Below are positions 35,293-49,195 of a DNA stretch of 64,000 nucleotides, piece by piece. The notes beneath the pieces are model-generated. The model was not told the origin of the DNA and did no database searches. It worked only from the letters and a program-made list of their open reading frames with translations. Where the stretch lies: NCBI GenBank assembly GCA_003993805.1, contig RSEF01000002.1, positions 92,336,616 to 92,400,615 on the forward strand. The letters run 5' to 3'. Source of the stretch: Himantopus leucocephalus. Taxonomy: Eukaryota; Chordata; Aves; Charadriiformes; Recurvirostridae. How positions within the stretch are numbered: the first letter of the stretch is position 1; each line of letters starts with the position of its first letter. Made by a program: the position numbers and the translations under genes.

Positions 35293-36844
35293 CATATTTA
35301 ACTCTTAATGAAGTTAATGGGACTATCCATATGTTTAAAATTAAGTACTTCAAGTACTTTGCTAAATTGGAGGTTTAAAGTGATGGCAAAGAACAGTCAC
35401 AATTCGTAGGAGGCACTTGTATGATTAAAACATTTTAAAAGTATGTTATTTTTGTCTTTTTTAAATACAGCTTAAACAACAGCATAAGATTAATCCTTAT
35501 ATAAAATTCAAAACCTTGAATTGGCAACAAGAAGTTGCAAGAAAGTTGATTGTCTGTGAACTTTTCAGCAAAGCTTGAATACTGTCTCCGCCAGAATTAG
35601 ATAATCCTGTTCCCACTGGTGAGGATTTCTGACAGTTTTTAATTTCTCTCATATATGCAACATTTTCTATAGACAGACTTACAACATTCAATACTTAGTC
35701 ATGTCTCAAATAAGACATTGACTTCATATTTATTGCTAATAGAGGGTCGTAGTTTATAAAATAGAATTTATATTTAACAATCAAATGGCTTTCTACAAAT
35801 ACGTTTATTTGTTGCAACAAGTGTAGAATAATATGAGTTTAGAAACTACATCAAATTCGTCCATGATTCAAAAGATGCTTAGAGAACATAATTTACACAT
35901 TTTCCAGGTGCATGGAACATCTTTAGAATTAAAATAAATGTTAAAAAAACACATTATTTTACTTCCAATTTTGATGGTATTTAAGATATTTTCCTAATTG
36001 GCAATGAAAAAGCATTCAGAACAAAATGACTTTGGGTTTTTAGTAAAATAAATGTATTCCCACTGAAATTTCAATGCCCTTACAGATCCCCACATAGGTT
36101 GTATTCTTTAGATTCATAAGTTTGAAGAGTATTATTAACATACTGTATTTTAAAGTAGTCGAGGTAGTACCAAAATTATATCCAAATTTAAGGATGCTTA
36201 TATCTGATACTTAGGTCTATTTTATGTCATAAACAAACAAACAGACAAAACCAATTCTAGATCAGGTGATGCATATAAATGTATAATGTTAGCGGTTTAC
36301 TCCACTACTGATGCAGGTAATTTAGACTGATGGACAGGGATCATGGAGAATATGCCAGCAGTAACAACAAATCTGAAAGGAACTTGGAACATAACTGGTA
36401 TCGTTTTGGTGATAGGCAGGGGTGCTCTCTACAATGAAAAGAAACAGCAACTACCAGAAAGGAGTGCATCAGGTTGGTTTAGATCTGTTCCTTAGACTCT
36501 ATTTTTTATACCTGACTGCTTCTTAAATTTTTCTGGCAAAGTAAAACTTGTGTCAAACAGATTTCTCTATATAAGTTGCCAAAGAGGGTAAAAAGAGTTA
36601 CTGTCAACCCCAGAGTGTGTTCCATCAAGCTATGTGAGGTTGTGGCTTCACATTTCACCTTTCCACTGCAACACGTATAATTTAACATGTGTATGCCCCT
36701 TCCACTACAAACTTCAACAGTTCTTTTCTATCTCTCTGCAGAAAGAAGGTTTTCATCCCATTGGTTTAAGCACCTTTGGTGGTACTTAAACCTCATTTTA
36801 TGAAATGACCAATTTTTTAAGAAGCCTTTATTAGGGTTTTGGGG

Positions 36845-36875
36845 TTTTTTTTTTGTTTTTTTTTTGTTTTTATTT
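36845..36875. repeat. T-rich tract, T10-G-T10-G type
   Basis: T-runs are interrupted by single G bases and one A. It is low complexity. Confidence 0.85.
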
Positions 36876-38318
36876 TAAGCTTCTTAACTGCTGCAGTTTA
36901 TAGCATACCCCTCAGCTGCACTGAGGAGAGTAGGAGGAAGCCAAGAAAGCTGGAATGGATGAAGACCACACAGGCACACAGAACAGGCAGCCCCTCACCC
37001 AAGAGTTGGAAATGGAGTTTAATAAGACGACACGGCAGATGATGCTGATCTTGTGTATGGCATGGCTGGACAAGCCTGGGAGGAGCCAGGGCAGGATATT
37101 ATTTGGGCTTCCTCCCCTGCCACTCACCATCTCTGTGCTCCTCCGTGGGTATGCAGATGAGCTTTTATCACATAACCTAACAGAAATAACAGAGTTTGGG
37201 TTTTGACTTCTCCTTCCCACCAGTTTCCATCCAGTGTGGTGGCTAAGGCAGTGCTACTGGAAATGATCCTGTACTTGAGCCAGACCGAAGGGCTCAATCA
37301 TTTTCTTTTAAACAACGCTACCGTGGAAATAGCTGGTGTGGGTTTGCAGAGGTGTATATCTGTTTATGACGGCTTAAATAACACCTTTATTTAAAAAGGT
37401 ATTTCGTTTAGGCTTTTCTCAGATGTTTTGATTTGTGACTAATATATTCTTTGAAAACATAATGGAAGTGGTTTCACTTAGAACCCAAGAAAATGAAGTA
37501 GGTTTGAAATATGAATTATTTTCTCCTTTTTTCTCCCTAAATCTTAAATTTTATGTTTGAGTATTTTGATAGTCAGTCTGTTGGGAAGTTTGTTTATTAT
37601 TCATACATATATATTGAGAAAACATATTTGTGTCATATTGGCAGAGACTGAGAATCTTTTAGTGGTATTCACAGGGAGAGTTCCCACTGAGACACATGAA
37701 CTATGAATCAGGTGTTTTCTTTGCTGAAAGGAATAAAAAAGAAAAAAGATTAAGGCATCCAGCATTTATAGACTGGAGAGAGAAAAGAATAAGCACAAAA
37801 CATGTTAACATTAAGAAAAGTTACATATTGGGGCAAGTATATTCTCTGTTCCTGGAAATGTTTGTGTTGATAATGGATGACATTCTAGAGCTATGCCCCA
37901 GTTTGGCCACAAGCAATTGATTGTATGCCAGCATCAAGAGTTAGAAGTACTATGGCTTGCATTTTACAGAAAGTCAAAGAGTATAATGATATACTATAAA
38001 AAAGGGCTATTCAATTTAGCAGAAATTATCACATGATCTGTTGTGCAATATTCATAATGGATTTTTATTGTTTTTAATAAATATAAAAATGAAATCAGTG
38101 TTAAATATGATGACCTCTGCTTTTACCGGTTAAATGCAGTAGCTCACCTTTTATAGTCTATGCAGGACTGATCGTTATAGAAGCATTCAAAATCTGTTTC
38201 TTCCTAAGCACATCTGTATAGGTCATGCATCTATCACCTTCAGGTAGCAAATTTATAATTCCAGTTGCTTCTTGGTTTGGCTGAGTGTCAATTTGTGTGA
38301 TTTTCCATCCATTCTCTC

Positions 38319-38354
38319 TTTTTTTTTTTTTTTTNTTTTTTTTTTTTTTTTTTT
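38319..38354. repeat. Long T homopolymer with single N
   Basis: Thirty-five T with one N at 38335. The N inside the run suggests slippage or a contig join, so the true length is unknown. The minus-strand frame across it (poly-lysine) is an artefact. Confidence 0.9.
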
Positions 38355-41300
38355 AAAGATGTGGCAACCATGGAATAATAAAAGTGTCAGAACAAGCACT
38401 ATGGAAGAGCAAAGGCATTTTACAGGCTCAAGGTAGCAGGCTCTTGGAGTTGGATATCTTCTCTTCCTCCTGTCAAGGCTGCGATGCAAGGGATGAGGCT
38501 GACGCTGACACTCAGGAACAAGGCACAGCAGCTTGGGTACCAAGCTGACAGTGAAACTGTGGCTTCTCTATAGCACTGAGGATTGCTTATTTATATTTGG
38601 TGACTGTTTTAGCATCAAAAGTTGGGTACTTTGACCTAACTGTGTATGCAAAAAGACAGAAGAAGTGATCTGTATTCTCATTATCTTGAACCCTGTAACA
38701 TATTACTGATGCTCTTTATCTACATGCAGGTTTTGTATGGGTACCAGGCTTCATGTGGAAAAACCACTGATCACAATATTGTCACACTAATTCCTGCAGT
38801 GCAATTAGAGAAAGTGAAATCCTGTCTACCTGGAAATGAAATAGTAGGGATATCATCTTTGTCGTGCTTTGGCATGCCTATGTTCATTTGCCATAAAAGC
38901 TGTTGACTTTGCATACCGATAATGTTAGGGTTTCTGGAAAAGTAAAGTTATCATGTGGTGAAGGTCAAATTTCTATAGGAACATTAGCAATAAGATTAAG
39001 CTACTTTTTGACACCGAGATACCAAAGGAATTATTTTGCTAACCATGTTTGGTGACACTGGTGCAGCTGAATCTTTGGTAGCCAAAATGATGTTTGGAAA
39101 TCAATGTCTGGATTTAAGCTGAGAGTCTATGATATCTCTCTGCAGTTTGTCTTCATTTTTACAGTAAGAAATATATTGCTTTCTGGAGAAAATTTAGGAG
39201 AAAAAAAACCAACAAAAAGCCCTGCGAAGAAAAAGTTATTTTTCCTTGTAATATAACTGTGGGACCCTCTTTTTTTTCATTCTACTAATTCCACTATTAG
39301 TCTCCTGCACCTCTTTACTCTTGTGCTAGATAGCAAGGAAGAAAGGGGATGCTACAGTACAACAAACTAGTGCTTTGTCTGCTCAGCCTCCCTATTTTGA
39401 CCTGCGCTCTCGCACACTGGTGAGAGAAACACAAATAAAAATAAACATCCTCTGTGATACTTTGCTCACCTGAAACAGAAAGTGAATAACAGCCTGGTGG
39501 GTGCAGTATGTCATGAACCTGTGTCCTATCTAACATAGCTGTGCATATTTACACTACAAAACTATTGTGAATCTCATTAACCTTTCAGCCTTGCTGCTGT
39601 CTTATGACAGTGGGTTCTACAGGTTAATTAAGCTGCATTTAAAAAAAAAAATTAGCATAGCTGGATGAATTCTATTCCTTTTTTACTCATTTATGCCAGA
39701 TTTACTGTTACCTTGAATAGGACCAGCAGAAAGTTCAAAATAAGTAAGTTAAGTCCTCAGAGTACCCTTTTCCTCCCGCTTCCTCACCCCCAAAGAACAG
39801 TGTCAATTTAAGTGTAAAACAGTGAGGAAGCTGGTGTAACTGCATCGTTTGCCTTGTCTCTATAGGCTTGTTTATAACTGTGTTTGACGATTTTCTCTGC
39901 TTGACCCAAACAAATGAGCTCTTGGAATGATCACTGCTGACTTTGCCTGCAACTTAATGCCATTAAGCAGCAAACTCTCCACAGTTTCTTCACATTATGA
40001 AATACAGAACAAGAGGTGGTTTTCCTCCTCAGTAGCAGACTCTTTGGTGTCTGCTGCTGAAACTGCCACATGGTATATTTGCTGCTGTGATCTTTATAAA
40101 AATAATATTTTTAATAGTGCATTTACCCAAATGTTCCATGAAGCTTTACAGACTTGGAATAAACTTAATTACTGTGTAGAAGACTGTTTAAGTGCTACTG
40201 GTAACTCGTGTTTACAATTCTTTTATTTTTCATGGCTATAGAAATGCCTTACTAAAGATTTCATAATACCTTTACTGAGGTAATACGCAGGGCTCATATG
40301 AAGCTTTGCCACTCATTTCTATGCCTGAGGTAATATATAAATACAATTATATCCCTAATTTGGTGGAATCTGTTGTCTTTTGAAGATAGAAGAGTTCCAG
40401 ATTTTAGTCCTTGCATTTATAGCTACATATACACGTAAGTAAATTTTGGATAAATAATCTATTAGTCTGCATCTGTGCAGTTGTTACCACTGGATGTATT
40501 TTCAGAGTTTCAGAGTTTTTTACGAAACATTTATTTTATTGAGATAATGAAAATTATGGAAGTCAGCTGGAAGCTTGACTGTATTGCGTGGTACATATTG
40601 TGTGATAAATAAAGTTCTGCGACATAGAGAAATCCTGTAAGAATGACATTATTGGTTAAAATTTTGTTCTCATTAGTGCCACAGTCTCACATCATAGGAC
40701 TCTCAAGTAACATGTATATGATTTTATGCTCCTTTTGTGTGAAGATGTTGGTTGTCAACACTCACAGGATCTCATTTACATATGCATATAGCATTATTTA
40801 TTATTTTGATTAAATTTTACAGCTTTTGGTATTTCTCTTTGTGCAGAAAGAATGCACCGTACTTGAATTTGAAGCAATACATAAATCATATTGACAATTA
40901 AATGCAATAATAAAATAATGAGGAAGGTAAAACTTGCATTGTTCAGCTAAAGATTAGAAAATTATTATTTTGCATGGATCTTGTTCTGTATCTAGGCTAA
41001 AAGAAAACTCAGCAGACCAGACAAGTCCATTGATGAGGCAATAAAGTGCAATCTGAACATGCTGTTTGTCTTACTGTTAGCAGTATGTTAAGTGGAATAT
41101 ATTGAAATTGGAAAATTAGCATTTTAAATGATGTCATTTCTTTCAAGCTGCTTGTAGTCTTTATTTTAAGCTCTTAAAGAGATATTGTTCTTTTATTATT
41201 TCACTAGTATTTATTTAAATACTCCAAGTGGAGGTTGGAACAATTAAACTTGGTGGTATACAGACATAAAATTAGATTTTTCTGCCTCAAGCGGCATGCA

Positions 41301-42299
41301 GTTTAAGAGCTCACTCAAATAACACTGCAAATGCTGGTACCAAATTGTAGGGGAAAAACTCCATCTTTATTTCAGTTGACAGCAAAAAATTCTGTTGCTT
41401 TTGTCAAGCTGGAACTTCTTTCTAAATATCTTTGAAAAAAAAGTTTACGAAGTAACTCAAGAGAATAAAGTAGGGTAAAGGCAAGCAAGCTATGTGAGAA
41501 GAGAAAGGTATTATAAACCTGGTCTTGAAAAAATCTTGAATGAGAAGCATGAACTTCAGCATATTTGGCACTGCAAATGATAAAAGTCTTTCGTGTCTTT
41601 TCCTGGAAGCTGTGCTATAATGAAATAAGCTCATGGCTCCCTCTGCTTCTGAACCTCTGAGAAAGTAAAAGAACAGAAAACATAAAGGCATCGAGGCTGA
41701 GGTACTTCAGGAGCTTAACATTTGAAACCAAAACACTGTGAGGACAGAGTACCTGCTGCCGTAAATAATAAACTTCACTTAACTGTACAAATACCGTCAG
41801 TAATGGGATGACAGTAGAAATGCAAATGTATGAATCACTGACTGTGACCTGTACTATCGGCAAATAGCTTATGTTCCTTTAAGAGCTAACTTTTTTGGAA
41901 AGAATCAGATGTAGCAGAGATCTTACACTCTTGTTTCTTGGCATTTCTGGATGAGTCTCAGTTTTTTTAATAGAAAAGGGGATTCCAGCCATGCTTTTTG
42001 CATCTGGGACAGTAAGCATAACCTGAGGTAGGTGTTTTCTTCTTTCATGCTGTTTTTATTGGAATGATGCTTTAGAATGCAACAACGTTGCCCTGTGAAA
42101 AGCATCTTTTGCTTTGCTTCTTTCCAGTCACTCTCACCCCACTCCAGGGCCCAGTCATCCTGGGAGATTAATGTGTGCACATCCCAGGAAGATTGGGATA
42201 ATAAGAATCTCCTCCATCTGTATGATAAAGTACTAAGACCCTCACAGTCGTCAGCAGCGAGAAAAGGCTGCATGNAAGTCTGGAAATGATTGCAGGTTT

Positions 42300-45200
42300 T
42301 TTTTTCTTTTTTTACAATCAGCGTATCAGTTACTAAACTTCAGTTTGAGCGGGTAGATGATCTAAGTATTGCCTCTGTCAATCTCAAGTACTGCCCTGTT
42401 CCATTGCAAATGAAGCACTGATCATCTGGGGCTTGCTCTAACACCAGGCTCAGTGACAGCTCACATTATTAAAGAGAATGCTCACCCGCAAAGTTGAAAA
42501 CTGCTGCTTTAATGTGTCAAGCAATCTTTTTTTGTGTGTGTTATCTGTCAGACTTGCAGCTTCTCCTGAAGCTGGGTCAAAGTTTGCATCTGAACACATA
42601 TACTGACAACCCTGTGAGTTAAACAGGAGTACAGATCCTGCCAGATCTCTCCAGTTGCAAATCTTATCTGTTTTACAGTCCTGTTCATCTCCTTTGTTAC
42701 TGTCTTCTTTATATATGCTCACTATTAGTATCTAAAGATGCTAAGTGACATTTAGTAGAGAGACTCTTCTATAAATTATCAGGTTTGTATGCTGCAGCAT
42801 TGGGCACCAGCACATTTTAAAGTGAAAAGGTTTATGTAAATTCATTGCATGAACATCTAACATAGAAATGTTATTTGAAAGACATAAGATAATAGGTTAT
42901 TTTTAAGAACACATCTGTCGGCTGTGCATCACTAGTCACATTAAACACTAACCAAAGCTTCGAACTTATAATGTAGGAATATCCTTGGGCTATACGTCCT
43001 CATTCTACAAAATGTGTATTTGAAAAGTTAGAACTTAAGTGCAAGATAACATTTGCCCTCCACTTGGCTGCTTGACTGCCCAGGCTAGAATCAAGTCACA
43101 GACAAGTGTCATAGTGTGAGGATTTAGCAATGCATTTTAATGTGCACATCAGGATCTATGTGTTAAATGCGTGAATGCAGAGGTAGCTGAAGATCAAGGA
43201 GGTATGACACTGTGTCAAGCAGACACATTTGCACTTTGGATGCTATCTGCTCTCCTCAAACTACATTGAAAACAACAGCAAAGTAGTACATTTTTTGCAG
43301 TGAAATTTGTTAATGTGCCTACTAGATGTGTCAAGGTCTGAGGGGGTATGATCTCTCATTTTTATTGCCCTCCTTCTAGGTGCTTGTGCCAGAGAGACCA
43401 TCAAGATGCACTGGCTGTAGGGTGCATCATCTTCTCATAGTTGTAGTGCTCTGAATCGCTGTGGCCGTATATTATCCTTCTGGTCTGACACAGGTTGCAG
43501 CTATGAAAACACATTTTGAATTTCTAACAGGTTTTAGATTATGCATGCTGTTAGAAATGAGAGAAATACCCTGAAACAGCAATGTTCATTGATGATTCCC
43601 ATGCGCTGGTCATCCTCATGCCATTCATTCCACATGAACTGTATTTATCACCTCTTAGTTGAATATAATATTAATCTGTCTTAGAGTTCTCCAGTAATCA
43701 CCTAAGAAACTGTATTATCCCATTCTCTCCTCTACTGCTGTGGGACAGGAGTGTTGTCTTCAGTGAGGTGACAAAAAAAGATGGTAGAACAAATTTATTC
43801 TTATTATAACTCCACTGGAATCAATTTTGAAAACTCAGGCATGAATCTTGCTTGCCATTTCTTTGGCCTTGAGCATTCTACAAGCAAAGAGGTCATAAAT
43901 ATTATGTTAAAGATTCATAATAAAATATTTGTTTACTGCTCTTAATGCTTTTGATTGGGTTAGTCACTGCTGATTCTCAGTCTACAGCTGAGTGTGACTG
44001 AAACAGTTTGAATTTTAAAAGAACAACTTCTTCTAATTCATAGAACATCTTGCACTCCTCCTAAACATGTTCCTTCTTTCATTGTATCTATGACAGTGTT
44101 CAGTGTTAAGCTCATTTTAAACTAATTTCACCAAAGGAGTGCTCTACAAGGAGCTTTCTTCTCCAAAACTTCCCACAGGCATGTTTGAGGCTGCAGCCAT
44201 CCGTAGCAGATGACAGCTTCTGCATTATGTTCCTTTCTCTTTGATTGAAAACTAGTAGAGCCCTTGGATTGCAAAGAACTTTGTAAGTGGAATCCTGTCA
44301 GAAGGAATATTCTGTCTGGCAGCAGATATTTGAAGTAAGCCCAGTATGAGCCGTGAGAGTTCAATTTTCTGGTATTCTTGAGCACAACACCAGAAAATGA
44401 AATTCTTTTTTCTCCTCTGCAACTCATAAGTCTTGCATACCATACTGCTTTATAAAGGAATACACTGGTATAAAGTAATCTGATGTTTTTATTGCTCTAG
44501 AGCTGTTTTTGTGGGACTTGGTTTCTGCAGCATCCTTTCCACTCTAACAGTGCTTACATAGCACTATTTTAAAGAAACTAGTAAAATAACTTGGCACAGC
44601 CACAAGAATGAAATGCTTCTCTAACCTGTTCAGCATATTCTCTACGTCTTTTATTTTACCTCTTTTCTTAATCTCTGAGTGGAATAAAATGCTAGATATT
44701 TAATGGCAGAAGAACATAAAGCTTGGCCACAAGTTTACTGCTGCAGGACTGCACTATAAAGAAGTGTGCCTTGCATTCATGAGTAGTGAATGCAGTCACG
44801 TAATGTTGCTTCACAGATCAAAAAGGAAAGGTAAAATGAATGTTAAATCTTTTTCTTTTTCTTTTTTTCCTCAAATGATGGAGTTGTTATTCCTTGAGGA
44901 GTGGTAATGTTTGGATGTTGTAAGGAAGAAATATGCATTAAATTTTATTTAGAGCATGATTCACGAAAGTCATCAATTTCAGGTATAAAATCTGCATCAG
45001 ATTTCCAAGTATAAACACTCTGAGCTGCAATCCTCAAATAGGACATTATTTTTTGTCCTAGTCTTCTTGGTACCTGCCTAAATTGTAGATGCAAGTCTTG
45101 CTTTTGAGCAATCTAGAAGCTAAATGAGCAAAACATGCCATTATTCAGCTACACTCTCATTTGTCGGTGGAAACCTTGCATGACTACTATTTATCACTAT

Positions 45201-45578
45201 CTCATGCACAAATAGCAATTTTAACCCATAGTTCATTGAATGCTTTTAAATAGAAAAGCTCCTGTTTTCCTTCACTTGGCAGTGTTTTCTAGCGAGGTCA
45301 TGTCTGCTGGAGAGATGCCTTCTAAGATTTAGAGACGATGGCTGTTAAAGCTGTAAAGATCATGGGGTTCCCAAGTACAGACCTGCATTTTTGCAGGGTA
45401 CTTATTATTAAGAATGATTATTTGACTCTCTCCTGCCTACTTTCCAGGGATGTGACGTGTCCAAGTTACATCTCAACAGTACTCTCTGCAACAGTTTTCC
45501 TGAGATCGTTTTCTTGTTTAAGCTGTCAGCCTGGAAACTCACTCTGGGTTCTCACAATTAAGCTGGGTTCTTTTCACC
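42300..45578. other. AT-rich, CR1-free unique sequence, no gene recognised
   Basis: I see no exon, RNA gene or transposon. Minus-strand frames at 42450-42722 and 44128-44443 and the plus-strand frame at 45338-45598 are not recognisable. Confidence 0.55.
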
Positions 45579-45863
45579 TGACACCTTGGCAGCAGTAATA
45601 AGGACTTTCTGGGCATGTTATACCCTGACCTACCTCTGTGCAACTTCACTTCCAAGCATGCATGTCATTACGACCTTGATTTGAAGATGACGAGGTTTCA
45701 CAGGTATAGCTGAAGGCCGGNTGACACCTTGGCAGCAGTAATAAGGACTTTCTGGGCATGTTATACCCTGACCTACCTCTGTGCAACTTCACTTCCAAGC
45801 ACCCATGTCATTACGACCTTGATTTGAAGACGACGAGGTTTCACAGGTATAGCTGAAGGCCGG
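45579..45863. repeat. Assembly seam: 142-bp duplication across single N at 45721
   Basis: The block 45579-45720, starting TGACACCTTGGCAGCAGTAA, is repeated in full at 45722-45863 with three substitutions (a two-base change at CATGCATG/CACCCATG and GATGACG/GACGACG) and no indel. One N separates the copies exactly. An unmerged overlap of two contigs, perhaps two alleles, explains this best. Confidence 0.9.
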
Positions 45864-48800
45864 ATCTACCCTCCAGACTTATCCTTCATGATGATGATGG
45901 TGTGGGAAACTGCAAAAAACCTGTAGCTGGATTGCCCACGGTCATGACATTTTTCAGATGGGCTTTCAGGAAGCTATTTGAAGCACAATGGCTATAAAAC
46001 CACCCAAGTGCCATCATAAAAAAGCCTTTCTGTTTTTCGGTGAAGGGGCTTGCTTTAAGCACTCTGCCTGCAAGTCTAGTGGGTGATCCCCGATTGGTGA
46101 ACAAAACATTGCTGCGCTCTCACCTTGTGCTTCCCATCTCTATGGTAACAGACGGGGGGTGGGGGTGAGGGGAATTAAGCATCTAGATAATAGCTAACCA
46201 GATGAAACTGCATGGAATAACGATCACTTTTTTGCGGGCAGGGGAAAATTCTCTGCTAAGTAGACATCAAGGGTAATGCTGACCAAGTTGGTAGGTGAGG
46301 AGAGATGCCTCTGCATCTCTGGCTCTGGCCTTTGGCTTAAGGTTAAATGCTGGCAGGCAGTTCAGGTAACACTTGGGGGATTTTGTCCAAAAAGCTGCCT
46401 CCAGTGAAAATCCCCTATGACTTTAGGGCTACCTCACAAATCCAATGATTTCTGCAGTGGTCTTGGTATTCATCTGCTGCTGCTCTGCTTCCTGAACTCT
46501 GGCTGCTCCTTATTACGCTGTCTTCCAGGGAACACAAGGGCACTGAGGCTGCCACAGGGAGGGAGAGAAGTATGTGGAAGGAGGATGCCGGTAGAAGGGG
46601 TAGGCTACTTGACTTTTCTGAGCAGTAAATTTGTCAAAAGTGGGATTGCAGGAAAGCATCACTGTAAAAATTTGGTTCAGTCAAATGTTGGGTTTTGGAG
46701 TTAACCATTAAATTTAGGAAATATTAATTTATTTTTTTCAAAGCCCACATTTGTTAGATAAGAAACAAATTTTTAAAAGGTGGTAACCCCTCTTTTTCTT
46801 TATACCGGTTTTGATTTTATGTGAAACAACGTGCCTTGGTACTGTATGGAGGTGATTTTTTAAAAAAATATTTTTAGTTGCTGAGAAAAAATATAATTTT
46901 TAATATTTTTGCACCTCTTCTTTAGGGATAGAAAGAAAGGGTCCATTGGAGAGGGTTCAATGTAATGGTGGTCTAAAGAAGGAAGCGATGTAAGGATACA
47001 AAGAAATGTAAGTGCGAAGAAAGAAGGAAAAACTGTCTCTGTAAGAGTGACGTGTCCAGAGCCCTAAATGTGGTCACTATTGGTTACCATTCATGTTCAT
47101 GACTGACAGTCAAGGTTACCTCAGCAGCTATTAGGACTTTGTGGTGAATATAGATGACACTGAAGTAATGTTGTTTACTGAGAGTCTGACAGGTTTCAAG
47201 GATAAACTACAAAGTGCCACTAATGAAGTCAAATGACAGGGACACCACAATTTCCTTGTCTTTAATTTTTTTCTAATGCGTCGTGATCTGCAAAGTAATA
47301 TTGATGCTACTGTAGTTCCTAAAATAGACGCCATTATGTTCATTAGATGCTTCACATCTGGATATCACAACCAGCAACTGTTGTAAGAAGGGGAGGGAAT
47401 GTCATTTTAATCTTTTCTGGGTTTTCTTGATTAGATATCTCAGACTTCATAAGCATTTATTTAATTCATATTAGCATTTAACAGTCAAATGCCCTCAATG
47501 GTGAAAAATTACCCTAGAGGCAGCATAGGAATTAATGGTTATTCTGTGACAGATCTTCTCTCTGACAAGGACTTAAATATTGAAATTCTAATTTATTTAT
47601 TATGCAGGAAGATGACATTTCATCCCTCCAGCCATTTGACAGGAAGACACTATAATTATGCCTTTCCCTAGGTTCCCTTTTTCCCTCCTGTACCTTTCTG
47701 TGAGATTATGAGTTCAGACTCCTGTTCCCAAACAGGTTCGCCCTTACAACAGCACATTTGCAGTAATCAATGCAAATGCAGTGACTGGTTCTTTCTAGAT
47801 CATTTCTTCAAACTGAAATTTCTTTGCCTTCACAAGCTGTTACGGGGATGACAGATGGCAATGTGCTTGTTAGGAAAAGTGGAGGTGACTTTAATGCACT
47901 CTCTGTACATCTCTATGCTTGCTCTATTATTAAGCTCTGATTTGTTCTGAGAGAGAGCACAAAAGGCAGCCACTGTATCAGAACACTATCCCGCAAAATA
48001 GGAGTTGTGGAAATATTACATGTAGTTGTGGTTTGTTTGAGTAATTGTCTGCAGGAAGACTATTATTAATATATTGCAGACAGAAACTGAGGACAAGGAA
48101 ACACAACCAGAGCAAACTTCTGGCAGTTGCATTGTTTACGCAGCCATTCCTTTTTGCTGTAGAAGAATATTGCGAAGATTTTTGATAATGCTGTTAGTGG
48201 CTTATAATGTGAGCGGTGAGTCACATGCGCAGAAAGGGCTGTGGAGCCATATCAGTCCCTAAAGACAGCTAACGGCAAACCACATCTGATATTCTGACAT
48301 TAACTTGCAATGCCAGTCTTATACAGCAGCTTGGTACACTGCAGCTGTCATGCATGACTTACTGGCATTTCTGAAAACAAAACTAAGAACGAAGTAAGAA
48401 TTTGGAAGAAAGCTGGAAAGAAATGGCTGGACTTTAAAAATGTGAATTTTGGAGGGTCCTGGGTAAGCACCAGGAAAGTGGAGCACAGGCGTGTGGATTC
48501 TGGGCTAGTTTCCCTGCTTTCTCATGTTATTCCTTGCAGCCACAGTGGGCAAAAGGGGTCCCTTCCCCAACACACTTAATTGGGAACCAGCCACTCCCCC
48601 ATTCACCAGACGGGACAGCCCCTGCACCCCTTCTGCTAACGCTCTCACCCCAGCAGCAAAGACAGACCGAGGAAGATGAGTGGTGTTTTGAGCAAAGGGT
48701 ATACAGGCAGGGTAGCCCTTAGGGTTACAGCCAGGCCCTTTTCCTGTTTTTTTTGATTAAAAGTGTGCATAGTCAAGACACCTTCCTTCTAGCTTGGGGT

Positions 48801-49029
48801 GTGAACTTGGGGGTATCTGACAACACAGGGTGATAGGGCCTCACAGACGAACCAGAAAGCACTTGTAGTCCTCTCTCTCACAGCCTGCTGTGGGAGAAAT
48901 ATATTTCTTGAGCTTCTTGTGTCATGGAATTTCATTTCAGTGGTCTCTCAGGATCTTCCGGTGACCTTTATAGCTTGTGCTTTTCTTCCAGCGTCAGTAG
49001 TGCACCATGTATTCTGGGTCAGCTTTGAT
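45864..49029. other. Unique sequence, no gene recognised
   Basis: GC content is a little higher between about 45.9 and 46.7 kb, with a G-rich tract at 46154. Open frames (45886-46104 minus, 46417-46704 plus, 48074-48262 plus) do not resemble known proteins. A TGAGTCA (AP-1 type) site near 48219 is a common 7-mer and is not treated as functional. Confidence 0.55.
46154..46172 (+). repeat. G-rich tract, possible G-quadruplex
   Basis: GGGGGGTGGGGGTGAGGGG has runs of 6, 5 and 4 G. The first run can supply two G3 columns only with strained loops, so quadruplex formation is plausible but not certain. Confidence 0.55.
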
Positions 49030-49195
49030 CATCATAGAATCATAGAATAGTTTAGGTCGGAAGGGACCTTAAAGATCAACTAGTTCCACCCTGCCTGCCA
49101 TGGGCAGGGACACCTTCCACCAGACCAGGTTACTCCAAGCCCCATCCAACCTGACCTCGAACACTTCCAGGGATGAGGCATCCACAGCTTCTCTA
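49030..49195 (-). mobile_element. CR1 LINE 3' fragment
   Basis: On the plus strand it shows a well-preserved octamer tail (ATCATAGAATCATAGAATAG) followed by GTCGGAAGGGACCTTAAAGA, CCATGGGCAGGGACACCTTC and CCAGACCAGGTTACTCCAAG. Similarity ends after CCACAGCTTCTCT. It is short, 5'-truncated and among the better-preserved copies here. Confidence 0.93.

Larger units (their letters stand above)
30274..36838. other. AT-rich, CR1-free unique sequence with a 100-N gap
   Basis: I recognise no exon, RNA gene or transposon here. Open frames at 31089-31334, 33762-34022 and 34133-34321 have no family resemblance. Two short local tandem duplications near 35.2 kb and an A11 run at 31446-31456 are present. 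Conserved non-coding elements are possible but cannot be judged from a single sequence. Confidence 0.55.
36839..42299. other. AT-rich, CR1-free unique sequence, no gene recognised
   Basis: Frames of 60-104 codons occur (36955-37206, 37696-37920, 38646-38906 and 39927-40241 plus; 41615-41863 and 41923-42273 minus), but none shows a recognisable domain or exon borders. The T-rich tract at 36845-36875 and the long T-run at 38319 are listed or mentioned separately. A single N at 42275 has no duplicated flank and may be an ambiguous base. Confidence 0.55.

Noticed and set aside
36955..37206. 83-codon plus-strand frame of mixed composition, considered as a possible exon
   Set aside because: No splice-site pair with conserved reading and no recognisable family were found. 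Overlapping frames on the other strand are just as long.
38253..38543. Minus-strand frame with poly-lysine
   Set aside because: It is the translation of the long T-run, including an N.
38355..38560. Processed pseudogene behind the long T-run (minus strand)
   Set aside because: The adjoining sequence does not translate into a recognisable protein and has no polyadenylation signal in the right orientation.
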